A stretch of DNA of 64,000 nucleotides from Cerasicoccus maritimus. GTDB taxonomy: Bacteria; Verrucomicrobiota; Verrucomicrobiia; Opitutales; Cerasicoccaceae. This document shows, piece after piece, positions 46,835 through 55,924 of the stretch. Location: positions 1 through 64,000 of the forward strand of contig JAVDPD010000023.1 of assembly GCA_031296935.1 (NCBI GenBank). Direction: 5' to 3'. Under the pieces are notes generated by a model that was given only the letters and a program-made list of their open reading frames with translations, was not told the origin of the DNA and ran no database searches. The translations under genes and the position numbers were made by a program. Every line of letters starts with the position of its first letter. Position 1 is the first letter of the stretch.

Positions 46835-49066
46835 CTAGACCATGTCGACGGGGTCGACGTCGAACACATCGATGACCTCCTCGTCCATAGGAAAGTCTTT
46901 CCGAAGCTTGAGGATATCGGGTAAGACCTTGCTCACGTTGCCGAGAAAATACCAAATGTGAAAGCGATAGGTGTCCTTGATTTTCTCCAACGGAGCCGGT
47001 GCCGGCCCGCGGATTTCCACTGGATGCTCAAGCTTTTCCTCGATGAGCTCAGCCCATTTTTCAGCATAGAAAACAACCTTGTCTGGATTGCGACCGCGGA
47101 ATAAATGCCGCACTATGTGGCGAAACGGCGGGTAATGAAACTCCCGGCGCTGCTCCAGCTCGGCCTCCAGATAGCCGTCGAAATCGCCACGCCGCGCAAA
47201 CTGGATGGGCTCATGGTGTGGCATATAGGTCTGCACAATCACCTCCCCAGCCAAATCACCACGACCCGCGCGACCGGAAACTTGCACAAGTAGTTGGAAA
47301 CAACGCTCTCCCGCACGGAAGTCGGGCACGTGGAGCGAGATGTCGGCGTCGACCATGCCAACAAGGGTAACGTTTGGAAAATCCAGCCCCTTTGCGATCA
47401 TCTGGGTGCCAACGAGGATATCGATCTTGCCCGCACGGAAGTCACCTAAGATGTGACGGAAGAGGTTTTTCTTCGTCATTGTGTCTGTGTCGAGTCGGAC
47501 GATTTTTGCGCGCGGCACAATGCGCTGGACCGCTTCTTCGATACGCTGCGTGCCGGAGCCTCGCTTTCGAATCTCTGTAGATCCGCACTTCGGGCAGCGC
47601 GGAGGCAGCTTCTCGAAGTAGCCGCAGATATGGCACTTAATGCGGTCGTCTGTCTTATGATACGTCAGCGTGACCGCGCAATGTGGGCACTCAGGCGTGA
47701 ATCCGCACTCCGGGCAAAGAACGGAGTTAGAGTAGCCGCGGCGGTTAAGGAAAAGGATGGATTGCTCCTTCTTTTCGAAGCGATCCACCAGCTTGTCAGC
47801 CAAGGTTTGTGAAATGCTCTGGAGTCCGTCCGTGCGGAGCTTTTCTCGGCGCATGTCAATGATGTGCACCGTGGGCAACGAGCGATCATCCACGCGCTTA
47901 CTCAGACGATTCAGCCGGTAACGCTTCTGCTGAACGTTGTAAAGCGACTCCAGCGACGGCGTAGCCGAGCCCAAAATGCAAGTTGCCCCTGCCAACATCG
48001 CCCGATAAACCGCGACATCTCGGCCGTGATAGCGCGGCGTTTCCCCCTGTTTGTAGGCTGGCTCGTGCTCTTCGTCGACCACCACCAGGCGCAGGTTGCG
48101 CACCGGTGCGAAAATCGCCGAACGTGCGCCGACTACGACCTGGGCCTCGCCCTTGGCCAAAGCAAACCATGCGTCGAACCGTTCACCGGCTGAGAGATGG
48201 CTGTGCCAGACAACAATCTTGGCCCCATCGCGCTCCAAACGCGCGCGCAGGCGTCCGACGGTTTGTGGGGTCAACGCGACTTCGGGCACCAGAAAGATGC
48301 ACCCGCCGCCCGCTTTCATCACCGCGCGCATCGCGTCCAGGTAAACCTCAGTCTTACCAGAGCCCGTCACTCCGTGGAGCAGATGCGGGCGAAATTCGTT
48401 AGCGGCAATACTGGCGCGAAAGTCGTCCGCTGCCGCCTGCTGCTCTTCATTGAGCGTGACTTCGTGTGCGGCGACCATTTCCGAGCCAGCCAAATCGTCT
48501 TTGTAGACTACGCGTTCCTCCCGCTCGGCAAACTCTCGGACCAAGCCTTTCTTGACGAGCGTTTCGCAACTGGCGGCGTTGACCTTGAGCCGCTGCAGAA
48601 CCATGCCCTTGGGCAGCGGCTTGATCTGCTGCTGGAGGAAGCGGTAGAGCTCGGCTTGCTTCGGGGCCCGCTTTTCGAGCTTGGCCATTTCTTCGTCCGG
48701 TAGAATTTGCCCGACTTCCAGCAAGGAGCGCATCTTGGGCGCGGTCTGCTGGCGGACGGCACCGGGTATCATTGTTTCGAAGACGGTCTCCGCTGTCGCC
48801 GCATAGTAACGCTGCATCCACTGGCCAAGTCGGATCAACTGCCCATCGAGCACAGGCGTTGGGTAAAGCACCTCGAGGATGAACTTGATCTTCTTGACGG
48901 GCACATCCTCATCGGAACCCACCTGCTTCACCACGCCCAGCTCCGTCCGGTTGAGCAACGGCACCCGGACCAGCGACCCAACATGCACCTGCGCCTGCAT
49001 AGCCTCCGGAACCGCATAAGCAAGGCTGCGATCAAGGCCGGTCAATGGCAAGACGGTGAGGAGCAT
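46835..49066 (-). CDS. priA: primosomal protein N' (replication restart helicase)
   Basis: A 743-residue PriA. The N-terminal DNA-binding domain is [16 protein letters not shown]. Walker A is [15 protein letters not shown] and motif [16 protein letters not shown]. The zinc-binding insertion has eight cysteines (CPECGF, CPHC, CHICGY, CPKCGS), and motif VI is [14 protein letters not shown]. It reloads the replicative helicase at stalled forks. Its start codon touches a long inverted repeat, and a pyrimidine-rich arm (CCTTTTTCCTCCCC) replaces the usual SD. Confidence 0.95.
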   Translation of the reverse strand: MLLTVLPLTGLDRSLAYAVPEAMQAQVHVGSLVRVPLLNRTELGVVKQVGSDEDVPVKKIKFILEVLYPTPVLDGQLIRLGQWMQRYYAATAETVFETMIPGAVRQQTAPKMRSLLEVGQILPDEEMAKLEKRAPKQAELYRFLQQQIKPLPKGMVLQRLKVNAASCETLVKKGLVREFAEREERVVYKDDLAGSEMVAAHEVTLNEEQQAAADDFRASIAANEFRPHLLHGVTGSGKTEVYLDAMRAVMKAGGGCIFLVPEVALTPQTVGRLRARLERDGAKIVVWHSHLSAGERFDAWFALAKGEAQVVVGARSAIFAPVRNLRLVVVDEEHEPAYKQGETPRYHGRDVAVYRAMLAGATCILGSATPSLESLYNVQQKRYRLNRLSKRVDDRSLPTVHIIDMRREKLRTDGLQSISQTLADKLVDRFEKKEQSILFLNRRGYSNSVLCPECGFTPECPHCAVTLTYHKTDDRIKCHICGYFEKLPPRCPKCGSTEIRKRGSGTQRIEEAVQRIVPRAKIVRLDTDTMTKKNLFRHILGDFRAGKIDILVGTQMIAKGLDFPNVTLVGMVDADISLHVPDFRAGERCFQLLVQVSGRAGRGDLAGEVIVQTYMPHHEPIQFARRGDFDGYLEAELEQRREFHYPPFRHIVRHLFRGRNPDKVVFYAEKWAELIEEKLEHPVEIRGPAPAPLEKIKDTYRFHIWYFLGNVSKVLPDILKLRKDFPMDEEVIDVFDVDPVDMV

Positions 49067-49223
49067 GGGGAGGAAAAAGGAAAAAGATTAAAGGAAAAAA
49101 GCGGATTAGAGTATAAACAAGGCGACCAAGGATACGACTGGTTCAACTCAAGGCTCACAGCATCCAAAACGAATCCCTGAGTAACAACTTTTTCCTTTAA
49201 TCTTTTTCCTTTTTCCTCACCCC
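49067..49223. repeat. long inverted repeat forming the priA leader
   Basis: A purine-rich arm at 49067-49099 (AGGAAAAAGGAAAAAG) and its complement at 49189-49223 match over about 29 bp, 90 bp apart. In the priA transcript the upstream purine-rich arm, which contains GAGG motifs, would pair with the arm touching the ATG. Confidence 0.85.
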
Positions 49224-49232
49224 AAAACAAAA

Positions 49233-49256
49233 GAGCCCGCAGCGAACTGCGGGCTC
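49233..49256 (-). terminator. terminator of the DUF11 lipoprotein gene
   Basis: A perfect 10-bp stem GAGCCCGCAG / CTGCGGGCTC with a CGAA loop, then TTTTGTTTTG on the minus strand, 31 bp past the stop. Confidence 0.92.
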
Positions 49257-49286
49257 TCGAAAGTTTGGTTAGTTATCCGATTCGAC

Positions 49287-50909
49287 TTAGTAAATCGTGG
49301 TGGATTCCTGGTCGAGAATCGGCACCGTGCGGAAGTTGGTCATGGTTTCCATCTTCGTGGTGATGGTGCCACCGCTTACACCGGTAACGGTGATAGTGCG
49401 GGTAACTTCCTTACCTGGAGCCAGATCAACGGCGCCGAAGGTAACCACTTGGCCGGATACCGTGCCACCAGCGCTGACGCTGTCAACCTTCACGTTAGCT
49501 GGCAGAGTAATGACCTGCGAGGTAACGGTGATGCCTTCATATGGCGACTGGTTGAGGGCCTTGATGGTGTAAACGGTTTGCATGCCAACCTGGATCGGGT
49601 CAATGGAGTCAGCGATCGAGGTGTGAACACCCGGAACAGCCTTCCAGAGGGTCTTGGCCGAAGCGCTGTCAGTCAGGCCGCGAGCGGTCTTAACATCAGC
49701 AACGTTGGTGAGCGTGCCCGGCTTGGCCGAGTAGTAAGTAACCGTGAAGGTTTCGGAAGCACCGGGAGCGAGCGAGTCGATTTTCCATGTGATAATGTCA
49801 GCATGGTCGTCGGTTTGCTTGTTGGTGCTGCCTGGGCGCCAGTAACCGTATACGTTGCGTGTCGGGTCGTGGGTCGGCTTGATGAAGACCGTCTTGCCGG
49901 TGTCGATGTCAGCAACTTCGCCGCTCTTGGCAACCTTACCTTGGAGCACTGCGCCGTCCGGAATCTTGTCAGTTACGACCAGACCGGTGAGGGTGGTGTT
50001 ACCCTTGTTAGTGACAGTAATCTTGTAGTCAGCCGGAACGAAGATGTATTGCTCAGCCGGGCCAGTCTTGGTGATGGCGACTGCGGAGCTAACGACTTCA
50101 ATCGGAGCGGAAGCGGTGACGGGCTCGCCGCCATCAAAGTTGGCGGTGGCGGTGTTGGTGAACTTACCAACCTTGGTGGACTTACCAACAACCTGGAAGG
50201 TTGCAGTATCACCCGGCATAAGGGTGCCAGCATTCTTGCTGAGTGCGCCGGAAGCGGTGAACTCGGCAGGCATTGCGTCCTTGATCGTCGTCATGTCAGC
50301 AGCGGCGTTACCGGTGTTCTTAACAGCGATATTCCAAGTAGCGGATTCACCCAGCTCGATCATAGCCGGACCAGTCTTGGTGATGGTCAGCTCGGGCTTG
50401 CCAACAAAGAGCGGCAGGCAGACGAGCGGATCAGCCTTAACAACGGAGCAGACGTCGAAAGTGCCGGTGGAGCCGGGAACAACCATAACCTTGATGGTTT
50501 CGGTCGCGCCTGCTTCGATTGCTTCAAGGTCCCAGCTCGGCATGCCGTACTGGTTCATGCTAGCCTTAGGAGTCGAATCCTTGAACTTAACAGAGCTCGG
50601 AAGGAACTCGTCAATTTCTACATTGGTGACGGGCTGCTTGGCCATGACATCAATGTCGTAGGTGTAGGTCTGGCCAACGGTCGAACCGGAGCCGTAACGC
50701 TTCGTGACCTTTACCAGGTGGTCTTCGTAAACGACATAGCCATCGCCGGACGTACGTGCGTAGTTCGGAGCGGGAGTCGGTGCAGGTGCCGCTGTCTGGG
50801 ATTGCGGTGCAGGCTTACTATCAGCTGTAGTGCCACAGCCTGAAAGCAAAGCCGCAATTGCCAGACCCGGAACCATAACGGTTTTGAGGAGGGACTTAGT
50901 GCGCTTCAT
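49287..50909 (-). CDS. DUF11-repeat lipoprotein, OmcB-like
   Basis: A 540-residue lipoprotein with lipobox LLSGC (Cys25) and an Ala/Pro/Gln linker to about 50. At least four DUF11 immunoglobulin-like repeats follow, for example GESATWNIAVKNTGNAA, PADYKITVTNKGNTTLTG and GMQTVYTIKALNQSPYEG. The pattern and the segment VTKRYGSGSTVGQTYTYDI resemble the chlamydial large outer-membrane protein OmcB, but with very few cysteines, so it cannot form the same disulphide mesh. It is probably anchored to the outer membrane or cell surface. Monocistronic with its own terminator. Confidence 0.82.
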   Translation of the reverse strand: MKRTKSLLKTVMVPGLAIAALLSGCGTTADSKPAPQSQTAAPAPTPAPNYARTSGDGYVVYEDHLVKVTKRYGSGSTVGQTYTYDIDVMAKQPVTNVEIDEFLPSSVKFKDSTPKASMNQYGMPSWDLEAIEAGATETIKVMVVPGSTGTFDVCSVVKADPLVCLPLFVGKPELTITKTGPAMIELGESATWNIAVKNTGNAAADMTTIKDAMPAEFTASGALSKNAGTLMPGDTATFQVVGKSTKVGKFTNTATANFDGGEPVTASAPIEVVSSAVAITKTGPAEQYIFVPADYKITVTNKGNTTLTGLVVTDKIPDGAVLQGKVAKSGEVADIDTGKTVFIKPTHDPTRNVYGYWRPGSTNKQTDDHADIITWKIDSLAPGASETFTVTYYSAKPGTLTNVADVKTARGLTDSASAKTLWKAVPGVHTSIADSIDPIQVGMQTVYTIKALNQSPYEGITVTSQVITLPANVKVDSVSAGGTVSGQVVTFGAVDLAPGKEVTRTITVTGVSGGTITTKMETMTNFRTVPILDQESTTIY

Positions 50910-51072
50910 AGTGTTAGTGTGAGAGTTCAGTATTGCGTAACATCGGCAACTCTACCGATCTGTAAAAACGATATCTTGTCCGTAAAGTGATGCTCGTCAA
51001 CTACCAATCGCATTTCTACGATCACCTAATGCCCTAGTTTTCGTAGGCTTACAATTTTTTGTCGTTTCTCGA

Positions 51073-51101
51073 TTGACCCGTGGCGCACATGTCTCAAATT
51101 A
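51073..51101 (+). promoter_or_regulatory. possible sigma-70 promoter of the Fur-like gene
   Basis: TTGACC, a 17-bp spacer and AAATTA, ending about 18 bp before the ATG at 51120. The divergent DUF11 gene shares this 210-bp region. Confidence 0.35.
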
Positions 51102-51119
51102 GTCTCAATAAAAATAGCC

Positions 51120-51584
51120 ATGAGCCTACAAGAAGCCACCGAAATGACCCTGGACAACCCCCGCGAAACTTTTCAGCAGTTCCTGACTAGCAAGGGTTTG
51201 CGAGTCACCAACCAACGCATAGCTATCTTTGACGCAGCCTATGACGCCGAGGACCACTATACCGCAGAAGACCTTCTGGACCGCTCCCGCAAGATCGATT
51301 CATCCGTCTCCCGCGCCACCGTTTATCGTTCGTTGCCCATCTTAGTAGAAAGTGGAATGATCCGCGAAGTTGACGTTGGTTTGGATAATAAATACTACCT
51401 TGCCAACCGCGAAACGCGCACCTTCCAAGCGCAGGTCATCGACGCCGACAACGACAAAATTTACGAAGTCGACGCCCCTTTCATGGAATGGTACGGCAAA
51501 ACTGTTTGCGAGCGCCTAGGAATGGAGCCCGTCGCCATGCGCCTACAGGTGACCGCGCGTAAAATAAATCCGAGCAAAGACTAG
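51120..51584 (+). CDS. Fur-family regulator lacking the usual metal ligands
   Basis: A 154-residue protein with the Fur winged helix. [19 protein letters not shown] leads to [14 protein letters not shown], the recognition helix is [19 protein letters not shown] and the wing is [14 protein letters not shown]. The dimerisation half reads [20 protein letters not shown], where relatives have an HHxHxxCxxCG site. The CxxC pair and the histidines are gone, and only one Cys (CERLGM) remains. So the DNA-binding part looks intact while metal sensing is altered or absent. Met9 is another possible start. Followed by a TPR gene 20 bp downstream. Confidence 0.85.
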   Translation: MSLQEATEMTLDNPRETFQQFLTSKGLRVTNQRIAIFDAAYDAEDHYTAEDLLDRSRKIDSSVSRATVYRSLPILVESGMIREVDVGLDNKYYLANRETRTFQAQVIDADNDKIYEVDAPFMEWYGKTVCERLGMEPVAMRLQVTARKINPSKD

Positions 51585-51604
51585 CCAGACAATTAATTCC
51601 GGCA

Positions 51605-51982
51605 ATGCCCAAGGAAGATCATAGCTTCGAAATTGAATTCTTCGAAAGCGTCCATCGGCGTAACCCGACGGACCCGGAGGTAGTGGAAATACTCGGCAGC
51701 CTCTATTCAGACCTTGGTAATGTGGACGACAGCCTGCGCATGGACAGTTGCCTGGTTGACTTACAACCCCAAAACCCCACTGCCCACTACAACCTAGCCT
51801 GCTCGCTAGCGCTCAAGCAGCAAAACGACGAAGCCCTGCGCGCTTTGCGCCACGCAGTCGACCTCGGCTACCGCGACGTAACCTGGCTACTCGACGACCC
51901 CGATTTTAAAGAGCTCCACGAACACCCGCTCTTTCGCGAAATCGTGATCGAGCTGGAAGCTTTCGAGCAAGGCACGGAGTAA
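51605..51982 (+). CDS. small TPR protein co-transcribed with the Fur-like gene
   Basis: A 125-residue cytoplasmic protein with two to three tetratricopeptide-like units: PEVVEILGSLYSDLGNVDDS, TAHYNLACSLALKQQNDEAL and RALRHAVDLGYRDVTWLL. It ends FREIVIELEAFEQGTE. The pattern of short TPR proteins with a closing DPDFKELHEHPLF segment is common in Verrucomicrobiota. A protein-protein scaffold role is likely; partner unknown. Confidence 0.8.
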   Translation: MPKEDHSFEIEFFESVHRRNPTDPEVVEILGSLYSDLGNVDDSLRMDSCLVDLQPQNPTAHYNLACSLALKQQNDEALRALRHAVDLGYRDVTWLLDDPDFKELHEHPLFREIVIELEAFEQGTE

Positions 51983-52008
51983 GCGGCGGAGATGGAATGC
52001 CTTCAGCA

Positions 52009-52102
52009 TGGGGTGCGGCGCGAGACGCGCCTGCGCTACCTCAGTGTGATTGATTCGACGACCAGCTAACGCGGCGGCTTGTCTAGAGACTGCGCCCTAC
52101 CC
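52009..52102. repeat. REP-like repeat, family 3, copy a
   Basis: Two units: 52009-52043 (TGGGGTGCGGCGCGAGACGC, then GCCTGCGCTACCTCA) and 52073-52102 (CGGCTTGTCTAGAGACTGC, then GCCCTACC). Each is read in complement as GGTAG plus a hairpin-forming GC-rich stretch. Both units recur at 58794-59067. Confidence 0.75.
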
Positions 52103-52152
52103 CGATAGGCCACTTCGATTAACCACGACAGCTCTACTGTGTCCTAATTTTT

Positions 52153-52682
52153 TTGGATATGCGTGTAAAAACTGGGAGTTTTCAAAGTAATTTGTTCGAT
52201 ATTTTGTCGCATGTGGACACCGCTTCGCAGCGTAAGAGCAGCCTGGATCGGTTGGCGGTGATCGAGTGGGATTCGTTTCGCCCGGTGCTGAAAGAGCATT
52301 TGGCTTACGGGGATCAGAAGAAGGCGGGAGGCTGCCGTGGTGTCCGGTGTTGATGCTCAAGGTGCTTGTCTTGCAACGCTTTTTCGACCTGTCCGACGAG
52401 GAAACGGAGTTCCAGACCATGGATCGTTTCAGCTTTTTGCGCTTCCTGGGTTTGCGTCCCGGCGATGGGTCGCCCGACCACGCGACGATCTGGTCATTCA
52501 AGGAACGATTAGGTGCCGACGGCATGCTGGCGGTGTTCGAACTCTTCAATGCAAAGCTTCGCGAGCTGGGGCTGATTGCCAGTTCAGGCGCATCGGCAAA
52601 CGACGATGTCGATTCGAAACCGCGCTCACCAACCTCACCTACAATCTCGACCGCTTCGCGATGTTTCATCGCCCAGCATGAG
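52153..52682 (+). pseudogene. IS5-type transposase remnant
   Basis: The first part (MDMRVKTGSFQSNLFDILSH, WDSFRPVLKEHLAYG) breaks near 52330 and continues in another frame (MLKVLVLQRFFDLSDEETEF, GSPDHATIWSFKERLG). It then jumps by deletion to the family's C-terminus (NLTYNLDRFAMF, frame of 52617-52682). The catalytic DDE core between is missing, so it is dead. It resembles IS5-group transposases with a DUF772 N-domain. Confidence 0.85.
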
Positions 52683-52712
52683 CCTGCCTCAATTCATCAA
52701 ATCAACCACTAA

Positions 52713-52988
52713 ATGACTCAAAAGCATCATCGCGGAGCCCTCACAGGCCTCTCCGCGCACTCTGCGAACATCGAAAAGAAACAAAGATCATCTGCTGTGT
52801 GGAAACTGTCTGTTAATCGAAGTGGCCTGAAGTGGGTGCGCTACTTTCTGGATTTTGAGGCGAAGTATGGGGCGACCGGGGCGAAAGGGGATCGTGTGGA
52901 TCCGTTTATTGCGAAGCTTGCCAGCAAGGGGCAGTCGCAGAGTTTGTGCCGCCAAGCCCGCAAAGCGGTTCGCATTTATCTAGGATAG
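52713..52988 (+). pseudogene. tyrosine recombinase N-terminal (SAM-like) fragment
   Basis: A 91-codon frame whose second half reads LKWVRYFLDFEAKYGATG, then FIAKLASKGQSQSLCRQARK and AVRIYLG. This is the pattern of the core-binding domain of integron-like or phage-like integrases. No catalytic RHRY domain follows. The first 35 codons look non-native. It marks an old integration event beside the IS remnant. Confidence 0.6.
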
Positions 52989-52989
52989 C

Positions 52990-53118
52990 GGTCAAGGGGA
53001 CAGGCTTTTCGGATGATTCACATTTTTTCGAAGTGAATCTCTGCCACGAAGCCATCAACCCGATTTTTGACGTTCGGTGATGCCACCAAGGGTGCGCTTC
53101 ATTTTTCGCACCTGTGAT
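52990..53118. repeat. about 130-bp direct repeat, unit 1
   Basis: Starts GGTCAAGGGGACAGGCTTTT and runs through CTCTGCCACGAAGCCATCAA to the CACCTGTGATTT region. About 80-85% identical by eye to 53314-53446. It encodes nothing recognisable. Confidence 0.75.
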
Positions 53119-53121
53119 TTC

Positions 53122-53271
53122 GAGGTAGCGGCCAGCGTCCTCGCTGGCCATGCGCATGCTTGGCTAGATTGAGTCGGTCTGTGCTAAGCGTTTAGCCGCC
53201 ATGCGCGTTAGTTTTTCAACCCCTTCATTTGGTTCCAATCCGTGGCCAGCGAGGACGCTGGCCGCTACCTC
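53122..53271. repeat. REP-like inverted pair, family 4
   Basis: Arms 53122-53150 and 53243-53271 are perfect 29-bp inverted repeats. Each carries GGTAG then C and the hairpin GGCCAGCG, TCCT, CGCTGGCC. The pair lies between the two 130-bp direct repeats. Confidence 0.88.
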
Positions 53272-53313
53272 AGTCAGATTTTTTAAATGGCACTACGACG
53301 CGGTGGGTGGGCT

Positions 53314-53446
53314 GGTCAAGGGAACAGACTTTTCGGATGATTGACATTTTTCGAGGTGGATCTCTGCCACGAAACCATCAACCCGATTTTTGGCGTTCGG
53401 TTTTGCCATCAAGGGTGTTTTTCAATTCCCACACCTGAGTTTTCAA
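53314..53446. repeat. about 130-bp direct repeat, unit 2
   Basis: The second copy of the unit at 52990, same orientation, with scattered substitutions and small indels. It leads into a tract of shorter repeats. Confidence 0.75.
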
Positions 53447-53831
53447 AAAGAACCGCTGCTGTACTAGAGCAACAACAGTGGCTGTACTTGCTCAATAACC
53501 GATGCTGTACTGGAGAAAGAACCGAGCGGTTCTTTTCGAGTTTCCTACTAAGGCTTTTCGGCAACAACCGTATAGGCTTTGGCCAGTTTCCTACGTAGGC
53601 TTTTCCGAGTTTCCTACGTAGGCTTTTTCGGGGCATGGTGTGCGGGTGCGGATGCCCCTGTGCTATGTTGCTATGACTCAGTGCTTTGAGGCCTGGTCGA
53701 ACTCCATCATGCAAAACAGAGCTTCCATCGGTGGAAGCTCTCTTCGGTGATGCATTTCTGGTCGGCGCTGCTCAATAAGTGGATCTTTGCTCCGCTCGTG
53801 TAACGAATGTTTTTCTGGAGCTGTTCTTTTC
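53447..53831. repeat. tract of short degenerate repeats
   Basis: GAGTTTCCTACGTAGGCTTT-type units occur three times (from about 53539, 53583 and 53608), and GCTGTACT occurs three times in 53453-53512 (AACCGCTGCTGTACTAGAGC). No regular spacing. The remaining sequence up to the MITE shows no gene. Confidence 0.55.
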
Positions 53832-54102
53832 TAGAGAACTTTTCATCTAACTTGTCCGAATTAGGTGGGGAAAAGATTGGATGCAGTGCAAGGCGGCATT
53901 GATTGAGCGGGCTGAAAGCCCGTGATTGAAATGCCAACGCAGCGATCTTCCAATCTGGCCCCAAGCCTTGAGCCGAGTGCTTTTCCGCACCAGCGGCGTT
54001 GGCTTTTCGCTCACAGGCTTACAGTCTGCCGCGTTCAAGCCGCCTTGCTGAACACAAAAAATCACTGCGGCCTGATCGCCAACTTAGATGAAAAGTGCTC
54101 TA
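53832..54102. repeat. 271-bp MITE-like element, copy 2 (inverted relative to copy 1)
   Basis: Ends TAGAGAACTTTTCATCTAAC and the complement of TAGAGCACTTTTCATCTAAG. The interior aligns end to end in reverse complement with 26082-26353 (shared TTGGATGCAGTGCAAGGCGG-type segment and GCGATCTTCCAATCTGGCCC). As at copy 1, an ATG and MKSALI reading run out of its right end, here not followed by a gene. Confidence 0.88.
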
Positions 54103-54259
54103 ATCACTGGCAGAAATAAACGCTGTGGCAATGTTGGGAGTCGACGTCGTTCAGCTTGATGACCGTTGGCAAAGAGGTACCACTGCGAACATAATGGACG
54201 CCGCGAAAATGGTGGCGTTTGGGAAGGCTTCTGGAACGCTGATCCCGATTTCTGGGAAG

Positions 54260-55798
54260 TTAATTTTGAGCGTTTCTGCGGGGACTGGAACTGTTGTCGA
54301 GGCGCCGAAGCCAAACGACTCCAATCAGAACTGCAATGCCGGCCATCATTGTGTAGTGGGATGGCTCAGGTACGGCGCCCAGCGTAATGACCCATTTGTC
54401 CACTGGGTCTAAATCTAGGCCGTAAACAGTCGCGTTGAGGTCGACCCCCCACTCGCCGTAGCGGTCTGCGTAGGGGCTACCGTAAATAGAGTAGTCGGCT
54501 AAGTCAGTGATTACGGACAGAAATGGATCGTAGTATGCCTCGGTGAGTTCATCGGGAGTTGGCTGTAGCTCGTCAAAGTAGAGGCCGGGGTCGGTTGCTG
54601 CGTTACCCGGATTCTGCGTGAACCAGTCATCGGACTCTTGGAAGCGGAATTCGTTTTCCGGGGGCGTGGCGCTACTACCTGGGAATGCGGTGTCGCTGTT
54701 GACGGCTCCGGTGATGAACGAGGCGGATGCCGATGCGACCAGCGTGGCCAGTAGGCCAGAGTCTGTGATGGTTTGGTCGACTGTGCCCATGTTGTCATTC
54801 CAAGTGCCGGTGTAGAGCAGAGTGGATGTAGGTGTGTTGTCGTCATCATCGGGATCGACAACAATACTGCCAGAGACTGGGGTTGGCGTCGTGTTTGTGT
54901 TGGAGACGACGTTATCAATTTTAATCCCATATGTTTCGCTACCAGGCTCGCCGTGTTGAGTCACAGTCAAGTCTGCTGTGTAGCCACCGTTGCCACCGTA
55001 GCTTAGCTTGGTGGTGGTAGGATTTTCCGATGCTTGCTGGTCGGCGTAAACCTGTGCGAGATAGCCCTGAAAGGTGTGGTAGGGGCCAGTGGTAAATTTT
55101 GTTGTGCTGCCGTTTTGGAAGTAGTAGCCAGCTGGACCGAGGATACGGACGGTGTTACTGCCGTTGGTAATGACTGGATTATATCCGCTTGGCGTCGGGC
55201 TGACGAAGGTGTTTTGTAAAGCAGTGTAGGTGCTTTGGCGGGTGTTGGCGCCGAAGCCGGATGTTTGAAACAGCGTGTTGGGGACGCCGCTCTTCGTCCC
55301 GTAGGTTTGCACATTCAGGGGGAAGCTATAATAGTTGATGGCGGTCAAGTCGCCTTGGTCTCCTTGTTGGCCTCGGGAGGTAATTTCGACCGTTTCAAAA
55401 GCATAGGTGTCGGCTTGCGGAGATGGCGCGGCAGATGAGGAAAACGGATTGCCCGAGCCGGTCTCGTCGAGTCCGAAATATAAAACGCCACTGTTCACGC
55501 TGGTCAGCGTCATGCTCTTGATGCTGCTCAGTTGGAGCGGGGTGCTCAACTGGTTGAGACCAGCATAGGTCCCTGTGCTAGGAAAGCTGTCAAGCGTGAT
55601 GCTGTGGGTGTTGTCCGAGTAGTCTTTATAGCTGACCGTAAAGGTGTTGGTGGTGTTACTGCCACTAGGCGATTGCTGCCACATGAGCCATACGTCGCTG
55701 GAGGAGACGGAGCCGAGATTGTTATTAAACTCGAATTCGAGTGCTTGCAAAGACACAGTCGAAAGGCTGGCGGCCAGCAGTGAGAGGATGCGATTCAT
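54260..55798 (-). CDS. PEP-CTERM sorting-domain protein, large
   Basis: A 512-residue exported protein with a signal peptide (NRILSLLAASLSTVSLQA), a beta-rich body and a C-terminal AVPEPSHYTMMAGIAVLIG sorting tag with basic tail LRRLDNSSSPRRN. The N-terminal half (SDVWLMWQQ, DLTAINYYSFPLNVQT, GYYFQNGSTTKFTTG) has a spacing that recalls GH64/thaumatin-like beta-1,3-glucanases, but no catalytic acid pair is assigned with confidence. A Thr/Asp linker lies in the middle (VDPDDDDNTPTST). Surface display through an exosortase is expected. The flanking DNA is repeat-rich, so it may be accessory. Confidence 0.8.
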   Translation of the reverse strand: MNRILSLLAASLSTVSLQALEFEFNNNLGSVSSSDVWLMWQQSPSGSNTTNTFTVSYKDYSDNTHSITLDSFPSTGTYAGLNQLSTPLQLSSIKSMTLTSVNSGVLYFGLDETGSGNPFSSSAAPSPQADTYAFETVEITSRGQQGDQGDLTAINYYSFPLNVQTYGTKSGVPNTLFQTSGFGANTRQSTYTALQNTFVSPTPSGYNPVITNGSNTVRILGPAGYYFQNGSTTKFTTGPYHTFQGYLAQVYADQQASENPTTTKLSYGGNGGYTADLTVTQHGEPGSETYGIKIDNVVSNTNTTPTPVSGSIVVDPDDDDNTPTSTLLYTGTWNDNMGTVDQTITDSGLLATLVASASASFITGAVNSDTAFPGSSATPPENEFRFQESDDWFTQNPGNAATDPGLYFDELQPTPDELTEAYYDPFLSVITDLADYSIYGSPYADRYGEWGVDLNATVYGLDLDPVDKWVITLGAVPEPSHYTMMAGIAVLIGVVWLRRLDNSSSPRRNAQN

Positions 55799-55924
55799 AA
55801 TGTAGTAGGTTTGAGCAGGACAGTGAGCTAACCTTAGTCTATTTATTTTGAAAGTAAAGTCCAGCCGCTGCGGATGGATTAATTTTAGGGTGCTTCGATT
55901 AGCCTCTCATGAGCTGTAGCCTGC

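Noticed and set aside
46681..46869. N-terminal extension of znuA
   Set aside because: It would overlap the end of priA, has no signal peptide and covers the operator-like palindrome.
52713..53446. Integron with attC sites
   Set aside because: The integrase fragment is tempting, but the 130-bp repeats lack paired inverse-core and core sites and no cassette genes lie between them.
53447..53640. CRISPR array
   Set aside because: Repeat units are irregular in length and spacing, spacers are not unique segments of uniform size, and no cas genes are near.
54084..54200. Gene starting from the second MITE (MKSALI reading)
   Set aside because: The frame soon becomes arginine- and serine-rich without a domain; only the element end resembles the start of the 26339 gene.
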